Shown: positions 20,230 to 30,475, counted from the stretch's first letter. The stretch: 64,000 bases of DNA from Cyanobium sp. ATX 6A2 (GCF_024346355.1 NZ_JAGQCU010000001.1:310001-374000), one strand, 5' to 3'. A program made the numbers and translations. Notes: a model not told the origin generated them from the letters alone.

Positions 20230-21333
20230 ATGGTGGACTCCCTCATTCTGATTCTGTTCCTGATCTCCGGGGCAGCGGCCGGCTGGCTGGGGGTGGACCT
20301 GCTGCCGGAAGCGCTGCTGGTGCAGGTGAACAACCCCGAGGGGCTGCGCACGGTGCTGGGCGGTTTCGGGGCGTTCTTCGGCCTGCTGGCGGGATTCTTC
20401 TTCGGGCAGCTGCGCCGCCGGCTCACCCAGCAGGTGCGCTCGATGCCCACCGACCTGCTGGTGAGCCGCGCCGTGGGCCTGATCCTGGGCCTGCTGGTGG
20501 CCAACCTGCTGCTGGCGCCGATCCTGCTGCTGCCGCTGCCCTGGGAGGTGATCTTCATCAAGCCCCTGGCGGCGGTGCTCAGCAACGTGTTCTTCGGCGT
20601 GTCGGGCTACAACCTGGCCGAGGTGCACGGCCGCACCCTGCTGCGCCTGTTCAGCCCCAGCAACGCCGAGGCCCTGCTGGTGGCCGAGGGGGTGCTGCGG
20701 CCCGCCACCGCCAAGATTCTCGACACCAGCGTGATCATCGACGGCCGCATCCGGGGTCTGCTCGATTCGGGCCTGCTGGAGGGCCAGGTGATCGTGGCCC
20801 AGTGCGTGATCGACGAACTCCAGACCCTGGCCGATTCCGGTAACGCCGAGAAGCGCGCCCGCGGCCGCCGCGGTCTCAAGCTGCTCAGCCAGCTGCGCGA
20901 CAGCTACGGTCGGCGGCTGGTGGTGAACAGCACCCGCTACGACGGCAAGGGGGTGGACGACAAGCTCCAGACCCTCACCGCCGACACCGGCGGCACCCTG
21001 CTCACCGCCGACTACAACCTGGCCAAGGTGGCCGAGGTGAAGGGCCTGCAGGTGCTCAACCTCAGCGAGTTGGTGATCGCCCTGCGGCCGGAGGTGCAGC
21101 CCGGCGATGAGCTGCAGCTCAAGATCGTGCGCGACGGCAAGGAGGCCGAACAGGGCGTGGGCTACCTCGACGACGGCACCATGGTGGTGGTGGAGGGGGC
21201 CAGGGGCCGCCTCGGCGAGCGCCTCGACGTGGTGATCACCGGGGCGCTGCAGAACCCCACCGGCCGCATCGTGTTCGCCCAGCTCGAGCCCGCCCGCCAT
21301 CGGAGCGAGCGGGCCTCGGGCAGGCCCCGCTAG
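20230..21333 (+). CDS. Membrane-anchored PIN-TRAM domain protein (YacL family)
   Basis: 367 residues. The N-terminal third has about four transmembrane segments (LILILFLISGAAAGWLGV, VLGGFGAFFGLLAGFFFG and others). A PIN nuclease domain follows: ILDTSVIIDGRI with the first acidic residue, CVIDELQTLAD, and LLTADYNLAKVAEVKG. A TRAM domain closes the protein (PGDELQLKIVRDG, LDVVITGALQNPTGRIVF). This conserved bacterial family is thought to act on RNA; it is chromosomal and has no antitoxin partner, unlike the PIN toxins at 47-56 kb. Confidence 0.9.
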   Translation: MVDSLILILFLISGAAAGWLGVDLLPEALLVQVNNPEGLRTVLGGFGAFFGLLAGFFFGQLRRRLTQQVRSMPTDLLVSRAVGLILGLLVANLLLAPILLLPLPWEVIFIKPLAAVLSNVFFGVSGYNLAEVHGRTLLRLFSPSNAEALLVAEGVLRPATAKILDTSVIIDGRIRGLLDSGLLEGQVIVAQCVIDELQTLADSGNAEKRARGRRGLKLLSQLRDSYGRRLVVNSTRYDGKGVDDKLQTLTADTGGTLLTADYNLAKVAEVKGLQVLNLSELVIALRPEVQPGDELQLKIVRDGKEAEQGVGYLDDGTMVVVEGARGRLGERLDVVITGALQNPTGRIVFAQLEPARHRSERASGRPR

Positions 21334-21365
21334 GCTCCGTTTCAGTGCATGAGCAAGGTTCGCGG

Positions 21366-22049
21366 ATGTCGGTGTCAGCCCCCTACTACGGCGACTCCGC
21401 CGTGATGCGCACCCCACCCCCGGATCTGCCCTCGCTGCTGCTCAAGGAGCGCATCGTCTACCTGGGCCTGCCCCTGTTCAGCGACGACGACGCCAAGCGC
21501 CAGATGGGCGTGGACGTGACCGAGCTGATCATTGCCCAACTCCTCTATCTGGAGTTCGACAACCCAGACAAACCGATCTTCTTCTACATCAACTCCACCG
21601 GCACCTCCTGGTTCACCGGTGATGCCATCGGCTTTGAAACCGAGGCCTTCGCCATCGCCGACACGATCCGCTACGTGAAGCCCCCGGTGCACACCATCTG
21701 CATCGGCCAGGCCATGGGCACCGCGGCAATGATCCTCAGCGCTGGCGCCAAGGGCCAGCGGGCCGCCCTGCCCCACGCCTCGATCGTGCTGCACCAGCCC
21801 CGCAGCGGCGCCCGCGGCAAGGCCACCGATATTCAGATCCGGGCCAAGGAGGTGCTGCACAACAAGCACACCATGCTCGAGATGCTGTCCGAGAACACCG
21901 GCAAGAGCGTGGAGCAGCTGGGCAGAGACTCCGAACGCATGACCTACCTCACCGCTGAGCAGGCCAAGGACTACGGCCTCATCGACCGCGTGCTCACCAG
22001 CCAGAAGGAGTTGCCCACTCCCGTTCCCACCGCCGCCGGCATCGGCTGA
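21366..22049 (+). CDS. clpR: ClpR, inactive ClpP-like subunit
   Basis: 227 residues with a clear ClpP fold (IVYLGLPLFSDD, FYINSTGTSWFTGDAIGFET, ALPHASIVLHQPRSGARG). The nucleophile region reads IGQAMGTAAMIL where active ClpP has AASMGAF, so the catalytic Ser is replaced, and the catalytic Asp position is also lost; the His is kept. Cyanobacterial ClpR forms a mixed ClpP3/ClpR ring. ATG 21366 is preferred to 21345. The active clpP follows 69 bases downstream, as expected. Confidence 0.93.
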   Translation: MSVSAPYYGDSAVMRTPPPDLPSLLLKERIVYLGLPLFSDDDAKRQMGVDVTELIIAQLLYLEFDNPDKPIFFYINSTGTSWFTGDAIGFETEAFAIADTIRYVKPPVHTICIGQAMGTAAMILSAGAKGQRAALPHASIVLHQPRSGARGKATDIQIRAKEVLHNKHTMLEMLSENTGKSVEQLGRDSERMTYLTAEQAKDYGLIDRVLTSQKELPTPVPTAAGIG

Positions 22050-22118
22050 CGATCGCCTGCGGCATCGCCGCCGGCCCAGCTCTCCGTTCCTCTCTTCCCC
22101 CCAAACTCTCCTCAAGCC

Positions 22119-22721
22119 ATGCCCATCGGCACCCCCAGCGTTCCCTACCGCCTGCCCGGCAGCCAGTACGAGCGCTGGGTGGACATCTACACCCGCCTCG
22201 GTGTGGAACGCATCCTGTTTCTGGGCTCGGAGGTGAACGACAGCATCGCCAATGCACTGGTGGCTCAGATGCTGTATCTCGACTCGGATGACAACTCCAA
22301 GCCGATCTACCTCTACATCAACTCCCCAGGTGGCTCGGTGACCGCCGGCCTGGCGATCTACGACACGATCCAGTATGTGAAGAGCGACGTGGTGACGATC
22401 TGCGTGGGGCTGGCCGCCAGCATGGGCGCCTTCCTGCTCGGGGCCGGCACCAAGGGCAAGCGCCTGGCGCTCCCCCACAGCCGGATCATGATCCACCAGC
22501 CCCTGGGGGGCACCAGTCAGCGCCAGGCCAGCGACATCGAGATCGAGGCGCGCGAGATCCTGCGCATCAAGGACATGCTCAACCACAGCATGGCCGAGAT
22601 GACCGGCCAGCCCTTCGAGAAGATCGAGAAGGACACCGACCGCGACTATTTCCTCAGCGCCGCCGAGGCCAAGGAGTACGGCCTGATCGACCGGGTGATC
22701 TCCCACCCCAGCGAGGCCTGA
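22119..22721 (+). CDS. clpP: ATP-dependent Clp protease proteolytic subunit (ClpP3-type)
   Basis: 200 residues with the full triad: Ser in [11 protein letters not shown], His in [12 protein letters not shown] and Asp in [13 protein letters not shown]. The N-terminus [21 protein letters not shown] matches the ClpP partner of ClpR in cyanobacteria. Expected to form the ClpP3/ClpR core that works with a Clp ATPase to degrade cytosolic proteins. Confidence 0.95.
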   Translation: MPIGTPSVPYRLPGSQYERWVDIYTRLGVERILFLGSEVNDSIANALVAQMLYLDSDDNSKPIYLYINSPGGSVTAGLAIYDTIQYVKSDVVTICVGLAASMGAFLLGAGTKGKRLALPHSRIMIHQPLGGTSQRQASDIEIEAREILRIKDMLNHSMAEMTGQPFEKIEKDTDRDYFLSAAEAKEYGLIDRVISHPSEA

Positions 22722-22761
22722 AACCGGCTGGTCAGCCCTGGGCCGGGTGGCCCTTGCGTAA

Positions 22762-23793
<1,032 letters not shown>

Positions 23794-23801
23794 TCCAGCC
23801 C

Positions 23802-24875
23802 TTGCTGCTGGTGGCTCTAGCCTGCGGGCTCGACCGGCTCGTGGGCGATCCCCCCGGGATTCTTCACCCGGTGGTGGCCATGGGCTGGCTGATCACCCGG
23901 CTGCGGCAGCTGGCCGAGGCCTGGGCCGGCGACCGCCCCTGGGCCCTGCGACTGGCCGGCGGCGCCATCACCCTGGTGCTGGTGGCCGGCTCCGGCCTGG
24001 CGGGATGGGGTCTGGAGCGCGTGGCGCTGACAGGCTGGCCGGGCCAGGCGCTGCTGGTGGTGGCCCTGGCCAGCGCCCTGGCCGGCCGCAGCCTGGAGCA
24101 GGCGATCGAGGCCGTGCTGGAGGCGCTGCCATCACCCGTTGGGCAGCCCAGAGGCGATCAGCCCAAAGGCGGACCGGATCTGGCGGAGGCGCGGCGGCGG
24201 CTGGCCTGGATCGTGGGCCGCGACACCGACCACCTCGATGCCAGCGCCATCCTCAGGGCCCTGGCCGAGACCGCCAGTGAAAACGGTGTGGATGGCCTGT
24301 TCGCGCCCCTGTTCTGGATGCTGGTGGGAGCAGGGATCTGGAGCGCTGGCCTCTGGAGCCTGCCCGGCCCGCTGGCCCTGGCCTGGGGCTTCAAGGCCGC
24401 CAGCACGCTCGATTCGATGCTCGGCTACCGGCGCGGGCGGCTCACCTGGCTGGGCAGCGCCGGGGCCCGCCTCGACGACCTGCTGGTGTGGCTGCCCTGC
24501 CGCCTCACCGCCCTCAGCCTGCCCGCCGCCGCCGGCCAGCCCTGGCGAGGGCCGGCGCTGCTGCGGGCCGCCTGCCGTGATGGGTGGCCCGACCCGTCGC
24601 CCAACGCCGGCGTGTCCCAGGCGGCCTTCGCCCAGCTGGTGGGGGTGCAGCTGGGGGGCCTGAACCACTACGGCGGCCAGCCCCGCCCCAAACCCCTGCT
24701 GGCCGCTGGCCAGCCGGCCCCCGATCGGGCCGCGGTGGGGCGGATGCTCAGCCTCAACCGCCGCCTGCAGCTGCTCTGGCTGCTGGCCGCCGGGCTGCTG
24801 CTGGGCGCCGGCCTGCTGCTGGGCGCTGGGCCGGTTCATCACGAAAGCTCTCAGCTGATTGCTCCCTGCCGCTGA
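23802..24875 (+). CDS. cbiB: Adenosylcobinamide-phosphate synthase CbiB/CobD
   Basis: Polytopic membrane enzyme that joins the aminopropanol arm to adenosylcobyric acid in late cobamide synthesis. N-terminal GLDRLVGDPPGILHPVVAMGWLI is the family signature; IVGRDTDHLDASAILRALAETASENGVDG and GFKAASTLDSMLGY follow. 357 residues, with the TTG at 23802 just 8 bases after the ilvC stop. The ilvC-cbiB closeness suggests one transcript without a pathway link. Confidence 0.92.
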   Translation: MLLVALACGLDRLVGDPPGILHPVVAMGWLITRLRQLAEAWAGDRPWALRLAGGAITLVLVAGSGLAGWGLERVALTGWPGQALLVVALASALAGRSLEQAIEAVLEALPSPVGQPRGDQPKGGPDLAEARRRLAWIVGRDTDHLDASAILRALAETASENGVDGLFAPLFWMLVGAGIWSAGLWSLPGPLALAWGFKAASTLDSMLGYRRGRLTWLGSAGARLDDLLVWLPCRLTALSLPAAAGQPWRGPALLRAACRDGWPDPSPNAGVSQAAFAQLVGVQLGGLNHYGGQPRPKPLLAAGQPAPDRAAVGRMLSLNRRLQLLWLLAAGLLLGAGLLLGAGPVHHESSQLIAPCR

Positions 24876-24907
24876 GCTGCCGAAGCTGCGTGCGCGTCTG
24901 GGGACCC

Positions 24908-25150
24908 ATGCCGATTCGCGACCTGCTCGAAGAAGCTCTGAGCGAGCCGGAGATCGGAACCACTCCGCGGTTCCGCTGGCATGCCACGCCTGTGGGCATC
25001 GCCGCCCTCTGGAGCGCCGGCGCGGCCCCCACGTCGCCCCCCTACGAGGACGCCCTCAAGGAAGGACTGCAGGTGGGTCTCGACCTCAGCCGCGAGGAGC
25101 GGGAGTTCCACCAGCTCAGCTCCGGGCTGGTGCTGTTGTTTCACTCCTGA
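24908..25150 (+). CDS. Small hypothetical protein
   Basis: 80 residues beginning MPIRDLLEEALSEPEIG, then HATPVGIAALWSAG and a charged C-terminal half (GLQVGLDLSREEREFHQLS). No family recognised. It follows cbiB by 32 bases on the same strand and its stop overlaps the stop of the convergent YciI-like gene by 10 bases. Codon use fits the neighbours, so it is probably real. Confidence 0.55.
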   Translation: MPIRDLLEEALSEPEIGTTPRFRWHATPVGIAALWSAGAAPTSPPYEDALKEGLQVGLDLSREEREFHQLSSGLVLLFHS

Positions 25151-25449
25151 GCGGCCGGCAGGGAGCCGTGCACCAGCTGCCACTCGTGCAGGCTCCAGCG
25201 CACACAGCCGGCGAGGATCAGGGGATCGCTGCGCACCAGGTGGTCGGCCGTGCTCCAGTCGTCGGCCCAGAACAGCAACATGCCGCCGGCGCCATCGCCG
25301 TTGCGGCCCCGGCGGTCGGCCCAGTAGCCGCTGCGGGGGCGGTACCCCTGCCGCTCCAGCTCCGCCAGCCAGGCCAGATGGGCCGGCACCACGGCATCGA
25401 AGCGGGCCTTCTCCACAACGCCCTCCTCGATCTTCACGAACCAGGCCAT
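25141..25449 (-). CDS. YciI-like protein
   Basis: 102 residues. It starts MAWFVKIEEGVVEKARFDAV and contains HLAWLAELERQGY, GGMLLFWADDWSTADHLVRSDP and a C-terminal VRWSLHEWQLVHG, the alpha/beta plait of the YciI family with the conserved His and Asp. These proteins are small and mostly of unknown enzymatic role. An alternative start at 25473 adds eight residues. Confidence 0.8.
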   Translation of the reverse strand: MAWFVKIEEGVVEKARFDAVVPAHLAWLAELERQGYRPRSGYWADRRGRNGDGAGGMLLFWADDWSTADHLVRSDPLILAGCVRWSLHEWQLVHGSLPAAQE

Positions 25450-25547
25450 CGAACAGCGCCAGGGGTGTGCCATCAGTCTGGGTGCCCGTGGGTCGCCCCG
25501 ATTCGCCGCGGTGGACTGGAGAATCCCTGCAGCTGCCGGCACCTGGC

Positions 25548-26498
25548 ATGGGACCAGCCACCCGCCGCAGCGCCCTGCTGCTCCTGGCCACGTTGGCGGC
25601 ACCCCACGCCCAGGCCGCGCCCGTGATGCCAGGGCCAGATCCAGGCCCAGCCCACCTGCGCATGAGCCTGCCGGCGATCTGCGATCCGGATCACCCCAGA
25701 GCCGGGCAGGACGGCATGGGGAGCGTGCTGCGCAACCTGTTCGATGGGCTGGGGGAGTGGCAATGCGGCTGGCGCACCTCCCAGCCGCACTGGAGCGACT
25801 GGAACCTGACGCTGTGGGGTGGCGCCATGACCGACGGCAACCTCGGGCAGAGTCTGCGCCTCGAGAAGGGATGGCGCTCCGAGGGTCTGGGCGGCGTGGG
25901 AGTGCAGGGCAGGATCTGGAAGCGGGGCCGGATCGGTCTGGTTTTGGACGCCAACCTCATCGGCCACCAGGCCGTGGATGGAGCCACCACCCCGGGACAG
26001 AGCTTCGGCGAGGGCACGATCGGGCTTGGGCTGAAGCTGTACCCCAGCCGCTGGCTGTCGTTGACGGTGGTGGAGGGGCTTTCGGTGTACACCAGCCGCA
26101 GCAAGCTGCAGCGGCAGCGCGGCGGCAACGGCCGCCGGCTGGTGAACTACCTGGCCTTCGAAGCCGATGCCGCGCTCAACCGGCGGTGGTCGCTGGTGGG
26201 CCGGCTGCACCACCGCTCCGGCGTCTACGGCACGTTGGATTGCATCAAGGCCTGCGACAACAACGCCTATGTGCTGGGGCTGCGCTATCGCTTCGCCACT
26301 GCCCAGGCCGACGCAGCGCAATCCGTGGAGCCGTCAGAACAGCAGGATCTGGATCTGGATCTGGAGCAGGAGAAAGACGTGGACCAACCCGCCGAAGACG
26401 AAGCGGATTCTCTCCAGCCTGACGCCAACATTGCTGAGCAGAAGTACTCAAACGATCAAGTCACAAGCCATGACGTTGGTAGTGATCACTACAGATGA
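25548..26498 (+). CDS. Outer-membrane beta-barrel protein, PagL-like (putative lipid A deacylase/acyloxyacyl hydrolase)
   Basis: 316 residues with a signal peptide (LLLLATLAAPHAQAAP). The middle is a series of amphipathic beta-strands. LVGRLHHRSGVYG followed by NNAYVLGLRYRF resembles the C-terminal strand pair of PagL, which carries the catalytic His-Ser. Unusually, about 60 acidic residues follow the terminal strand (QQDLDLDLEQEKDVDQPAED), so the barrel does not end at an aromatic C-terminal residue. The 3' end overlaps the next small gene by 29 bases. Function is inferred only. Confidence 0.6.
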   Translation: MGPATRRSALLLLATLAAPHAQAAPVMPGPDPGPAHLRMSLPAICDPDHPRAGQDGMGSVLRNLFDGLGEWQCGWRTSQPHWSDWNLTLWGGAMTDGNLGQSLRLEKGWRSEGLGGVGVQGRIWKRGRIGLVLDANLIGHQAVDGATTPGQSFGEGTIGLGLKLYPSRWLSLTVVEGLSVYTSRSKLQRQRGGNGRRLVNYLAFEADAALNRRWSLVGRLHHRSGVYGTLDCIKACDNNAYVLGLRYRFATAQADAAQSVEPSEQQDLDLDLEQEKDVDQPAEDEADSLQPDANIAEQKYSNDQVTSHDVGSDHYR

Positions 26499-26910
26499 CG
26501 GGCCCCCCGGCGCCCTTGGCTGGGTGAATGGCACGCCATGCCGTTCGAGCCCCATACTCCTGAGCCCGATGCTGATCCCCGATCCCGTTCTTGACGTTCC
26601 AGAAGCCAGTGCAGCCGCCGCCCTGAGCGCTGAATACCACCCCGTTCCCTGGGATTCGATGACGCCGCTGATCAGCCTGCGCGACTGCGGAGCTCCCTAT
26701 CGAGGAAGGTGGGTGGTTTACAACACCGGCAACAAAGACTATTGCGCCATGCATCACCTCAAGGAGGCGAGAGCAGACACGCTCGAAACCATCGAAGAAC
26801 GCATCTTCGATGGTGACTGCGAAGCCTCCAGGTTCGTGCGTCATTTGCTGCTGCATGGCTGGTCGATCTACGAGATCACCAACGCGATTGCGGCGTCCAA
26901 GGTGATCTGA
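26470..26910 (+). CDS. Hypothetical protein
   Basis: 146 residues (from ATG 26470, which overlaps the barrel gene by 29 bases) or 113 from ATG 26569, which would remove the overlap and starts MLIPDPVLDVPEASAAA. The C-terminal half is better structured: RWVVYNTGNKDYCAMHHLKE and a helical ending HLLLHGWSIYEITNAIAASK. No family recognised; not obviously secreted. The later start looks more likely. Confidence 0.5.
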   Translation: MTLVVITTDDGPPGALGWVNGTPCRSSPILLSPMLIPDPVLDVPEASAAAALSAEYHPVPWDSMTPLISLRDCGAPYRGRWVVYNTGNKDYCAMHHLKEARADTLETIEERIFDGDCEASRFVRHLLLHGWSIYEITNAIAASKVI

Positions 26911-26954
26911 CCCCCCTACGAAATCAACCTGCAAGCTGAGCAGCCAAGCGCCAC

Positions 26955-28007
26955 CTATAAACCGAAGCTATCAAGCACGGCCGCATCGCTGATCTGAGAC
27001 ACGACAAAATCAGCAAGACGTCCATTGGTTTTGGAATCCGGGTGAATGGTGTCAACGAATCCTGGAGACCGCAAGGACTTCCAGGCATCGATTCCATTCA
27101 CAGCGAAAATTCCATTCTCGTCACTCGAATTGTATTTCTCTTCGAGTCTGGCGTTGATCGAGCCGCTGATGCGATCCGCAAAACCCCGGAATTCGTTGGC
27201 CAGGGAGCTGCCCAGCAGCGGCACACGCTTGAGCTCATTGGAGGACTGCCGGATTCGGGGGATGGCACTTAGCTTGGTGGTGCCGATCACGACAGCTTCA
27301 TTGTAGAGACCGGTGATGCTGTCAAGACTCTCATCAATGTTGGCAACGACTTTGCGGGCCACCAGGTTGGCCAGGCGATTGTCGTCACCTCGGCCGGGCG
27401 TGAGCAGCACGTTCCGGATGCGAGTCTGATTGCCCTCCAGGAAGTCGAAAACATCGTTGGTGCCGCCACTGATGATCACATCGAGATCCGGGCTGGAGCG
27501 TGTGAACTGGGCCGCCTCGGCCAGAGTGGCGGCCTGGCGCTTCAGGCCGATCTGGAAGTCCTCCAACCCGGCAGTGCTGGAACCGCGTCCACCGGAGGTG
27601 GCGCCGGCATAGGCAAAATTGAACACCTGGGCATTCGGGTCGGTGTTGCGCAACCCCCGCCGCAGCGGTTCATTGGAGAGGTTGATCAGCTCAGCGGAGC
27701 TCAGGCGGGCCGGCGATTTTCGGCTGGCGGCACCGAGGCGACGCACGATCTGCTCGCCGAGCACAAAGCCATCCGACGCCTTGACATTGCCGCCGCCGTT
27801 GTAGAGCGGTTGGCGGAACGGGTGACGCTCCCCGAGAAAAGAGGCCGTGGCAGTGAGATTGCCGAAATCAAGCGTGCTGTCTCCGAGGAAGGCGAAGGCT
27901 GAGGTCACGGCAGGGGAGGCACGATCAGCCATCGTGCCGGCAGGGCTGGAGGCCCACAAGGCGGCCAGGCAAATATCTGCCCCAAGCGAATGGGGGCCGA
28001 CCGGCAA
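26955..28007 (-). CDS. GDSL/SGNH-family esterase or lipase
   Basis: 350 residues. Block I FLGDSTLDFGNL carries the nucleophile Ser, FNFAYAGATSGGRG gives the oxyanion Gly, IISGGTNDVFD the Asn, and VDTIHPDSKTNGRL the catalytic Asp-x-x-His. The N-terminus before FLGDS is short and alternative starts exist (27932, MADRASPAV), so export is unclear. Substrate unknown. It sits alone between a small plus-strand gene and tRNA-Ser on its own strand. Confidence 0.82.
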   Translation of the reverse strand: MPVGPHSLGADICLAALWASSPAGTMADRASPAVTSAFAFLGDSTLDFGNLTATASFLGERHPFRQPLYNGGGNVKASDGFVLGEQIVRRLGAASRKSPARLSSAELINLSNEPLRRGLRNTDPNAQVFNFAYAGATSGGRGSSTAGLEDFQIGLKRQAATLAEAAQFTRSSPDLDVIISGGTNDVFDFLEGNQTRIRNVLLTPGRGDDNRLANLVARKVVANIDESLDSITGLYNEAVVIGTTKLSAIPRIRQSSNELKRVPLLGSSLANEFRGFADRISGSINARLEEKYNSSDENGIFAVNGIDAWKSLRSPGFVDTIHPDSKTNGRLADFVVSQISDAAVLDSFGL

Positions 28008-28050
28008 GCGCTCGAGCCGATCTGGCCGGTCGGCCGATCTGGCCGAAAAA

Positions 28051-28135
28051 CGGAGAGGGTGGGATTCGAACCCACGGAAGGTTGCCCTTCAAACGATTTC
28101 GAGTCGTTCGCTTTCGACCACTCAGCCACCTCTCC
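28051..28135 (-). tRNA. tRNA-Ser, anticodon CGA
   Basis: Acceptor GGAGAGG pairs with CCTCTCC, anticodon stem ACGAC.../...GTCGT-type encloses CTCGAAA giving CGA, with a long variable arm and T arm GTGGG-TTCGAAT-CCCAC; discriminator G. Confidence 0.96.
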
Positions 28136-28188
28136 AGGTGGGTCGTGCCGGCACCTCGGGCGCCTGGCCTGGCCACTCTACGAACCGC

Positions 28189-30198
28189 TCAGCTCAGGCT
28201 CTGCTGCAGCGAGCCGCTGCGGCCGCTGGCACGCCAGCCGGCAGGGCCTCCATCCAGGGCCTCGCCACTGATCCACACCTGCTCGGGTCCCTCGGCGGCC
28301 AGCCAGCTGCGCTCGCGGGGGCCGGGACGAAAACCCAGCCAGAGGCCATCGGGGGGGCTTGCCGCGGCTGGCTGATCTCGCCAGGCCCAGAGGTCCTGGC
28401 GATCGGGCAACAGCAGCCAGCGCCGCCGCCCCACCTCCAGCCACAGCCCCCGACTGGCCATGGCGATGGCCTCGGCCCCGAGGCCCGGGCTCTGCAGGCG
28501 CTGGCCGGGCAGCAGCGGCGGGCTGCCGTCGGCACTGGCCAGCACCAGCCCGGAGCGCCCGTTCCAGCAATCGGGGGGATCGGGCGGCAGGGGATCGAGC
28601 AGCAGGGTCCAGTCGAAACGGGCCACACCCAGGCCCCGGGCCAGCTGGCCCGCCTGATGGCAGCTGAAGCCATCGGCCTGCAGGGCCACCAGGGCCGCAC
28701 GGCCCCGGTGGCGCGCCAGCAGCAGATCGCGGTGGCCCTGGTGCACCAGCAGCAGCTGGTCGGCCTGGAGCATGGCCAGATGCAGCCCGCAGGCCAGCGC
28801 CACCAGGGCCGGCGCCAGTCGCCGCCAGCGCCGCGCCAGCCCCGGCCATTGCAGGCCCAGCAGCCCGGCGGCCAGCAGCGTGACCAGCAGCGGCGTGGGG
28901 CGCCCGAGCTGCCACTGGGCCATGGGCAGGGCCGCCACCGCGCCAACGATCGCCAGCAGCACCCCGGCCAGGGCCGCCAGGGGCGGCAGCAATAGGGCGG
29001 CCAGGGGCGGCAGCAGCAGGGTGAACAGGGCCAGCAGCATCGCCCCCAGGGTGAGCGGGGTGAGCAGCGGCGCCGCCAGCAGGTTGGCGGGTATGGCATA
29101 CAGCGGCACCACGCCGAAGTGGAGCAGCTGCAGCGGCAGGGTCCACAGGCAGGCGGCCAGGGGCACGGCGGTGGCCGGGGCCAGCCAGCCGCCACACCAG
29201 GCCGGCAGCCGCAGCCGCAGGGCCCGCTCCAGGGGGCCGGCGGCCACCACCAGGGCGGCGGTGGCCACCACGCTGAGCTGAAAGCCCACCTCCACCAGCC
29301 AGCGGGGCCAGATCAGCAGCAGCAGCAGGGCGCTGGCCAGCAGGATCGCCAGCGGCCGCCCCCGCTGGCCGCACTCCAGCACCAGCACGGCGATCGCCGC
29401 CATCAGCACCGCCCGCAGCACCGAGGGCTGCAGGCCCGCCAGCAGCACGAACAGGCCCATCGCCCCGAAGGCCAGCAGCAGCCGCGGCAGGCGCGGCAGC
29501 CGCCGGGCCAGGGGCAGCACCGCCCCCAGCAGCACGCTGAGGTGGAAGCCCGAAGCGGCCAGGGCGTGGGAGAGACCCGCCGCCCGGAACAGCTCGCGCA
29601 CCTCCGCCGGCAGCGGCACCACGGCACCGCCCAGCACCAGGGCCGCCAGCACCCCGCCCCGCTCCGGCCCGGCTCGCTCCATCAGGGTGTCCGCCAGACG
29701 GCGGCGCAGGTTGGCCACCGGCGTGTCGGGGCGCTCGATCACCTCGAAGCGCTCCACCTGCAGCTGGCTGGCGGCCTGGCGGCGGGCCAGCCGTTCCGCC
29801 GGCCCGGCCAGCAGGGGATGGGGAGCCGGACGGGGCCGCCGCAGCTGGCCCTCCGCCGCCAGCCGCCAGCCCTGGCGCGGGGGCGGCTGGGGGCAGGGGC
29901 TGAACTGCAGCTCGCTGCGGCCCACCGGCAGCTGCAGCAGGACGCTGCAGCCCGTGCCCGATGCGTAGGCCCGCGGATCGGCCAGCAGGTGGCCCACCAG
30001 CCGCACCGGCACCGGCCCCCGCTCGCCCTCGAGCCTGAGGGCGGGATCCCCGGCGGCGGGGGTGAGCGGCTGCAGGCACACCAGCACGGCCCGCAGCAGC
30101 ACCAGGGCCAGCAGCAGCGCCCAGATCAGCCCCTTGACCCTCGGCCCCTTGACCCTCAGCCCCTCGCCGCTCAGCCCCTCACCCTGGCGCGCGCCCAT
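28189..30198 (-). CDS. comEC: ComEC/Rec2-type DNA uptake channel
   Basis: 669 residues. A short N-terminal membrane anchor and a soluble OB-like region precede the Competence domain, identified by AGLSHALAASGFHLSVLLGA and VLRAVLMAAIAVLVLECGQRG; about ten hydrophobic helices follow. The C-terminal soluble part (from about residue 480) lacks the HxHxDH zinc motif of the metallo-beta-lactamase domain found in many ComEC proteins, so only the channel part is clearly conserved. Expected to pass single-stranded DNA across the inner membrane; the pilin gene at 60.2 kb may be related to uptake. Confidence 0.87.
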   Translation of the reverse strand: MGARQGEGLSGEGLRVKGPRVKGLIWALLLALVLLRAVLVCLQPLTPAAGDPALRLEGERGPVPVRLVGHLLADPRAYASGTGCSVLLQLPVGRSELQFSPCPQPPPRQGWRLAAEGQLRRPRPAPHPLLAGPAERLARRQAASQLQVERFEVIERPDTPVANLRRRLADTLMERAGPERGGVLAALVLGGAVVPLPAEVRELFRAAGLSHALAASGFHLSVLLGAVLPLARRLPRLPRLLLAFGAMGLFVLLAGLQPSVLRAVLMAAIAVLVLECGQRGRPLAILLASALLLLLIWPRWLVEVGFQLSVVATAALVVAAGPLERALRLRLPAWCGGWLAPATAVPLAACLWTLPLQLLHFGVVPLYAIPANLLAAPLLTPLTLGAMLLALFTLLLPPLAALLLPPLAALAGVLLAIVGAVAALPMAQWQLGRPTPLLVTLLAAGLLGLQWPGLARRWRRLAPALVALACGLHLAMLQADQLLLVHQGHRDLLLARHRGRAALVALQADGFSCHQAGQLARGLGVARFDWTLLLDPLPPDPPDCWNGRSGLVLASADGSPPLLPGQRLQSPGLGAEAIAMASRGLWLEVGRRRWLLLPDRQDLWAWRDQPAAASPPDGLWLGFRPGPRERSWLAAEGPEQVWISGEALDGGPAGWRASGRSGSLQQSLS

Positions 30199-30268
30199 CC
30201 CGGTCCAGCAACCTGGGGCTCAGGATTGCCACCCACGCAGCGACCCAGCCCCGCCCTCAGCCCCGCCC

Positions 30269-30475
30269 TCAGAACGGAGGCAGCCGCCGCAGCAGGTCGC
30301 AGAGCTGGGGGCTGGGCAGCTTGCGGCCCAGCAGCGGCTCCACCAGCGGCGCCAGCGGCCGCAGGCGGCAGGGCAGGCGGTTGCGCTCGCTCAGGCGCCC
30401 CAGCTGGAAGCTGCCCAGCAGCAGCACCGCCGCCAGCAGCACGCGGCGGCTCTGCTCCCGGTGCCAGGGCAGCAT
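30269..30475 (-). CDS. Small membrane protein downstream of glyQ
   Basis: 68 residues: [21 protein letters not shown] with one N-terminal transmembrane segment, then a basic region and LAPLVEPLLGRKLPSPQLCDLL. The start overlaps the glyQ stop (TGATG), so it is probably translated from the same message. Unknown function. Confidence 0.6.
   Translation of the reverse strand: MLPWHREQSRRVLLAAVLLLGSFQLGRLSERNRLPCRLRPLAPLVEPLLGRKLPSPQLCDLLRRLPPF

Noticed and set aside
20230-21333. PIN-TRAM protein as another toxin of the island
   Set aside because: It has membrane segments and a TRAM domain, no antitoxin neighbour, and belongs to a conserved chromosomal family.
28178-30079. A 633-codon minus-strand frame shifted against comEC
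   Set aside because: Composition is almost only Gly, Ala, Pro and Arg; the comEC frame has the motifs and hydrophobic helices.
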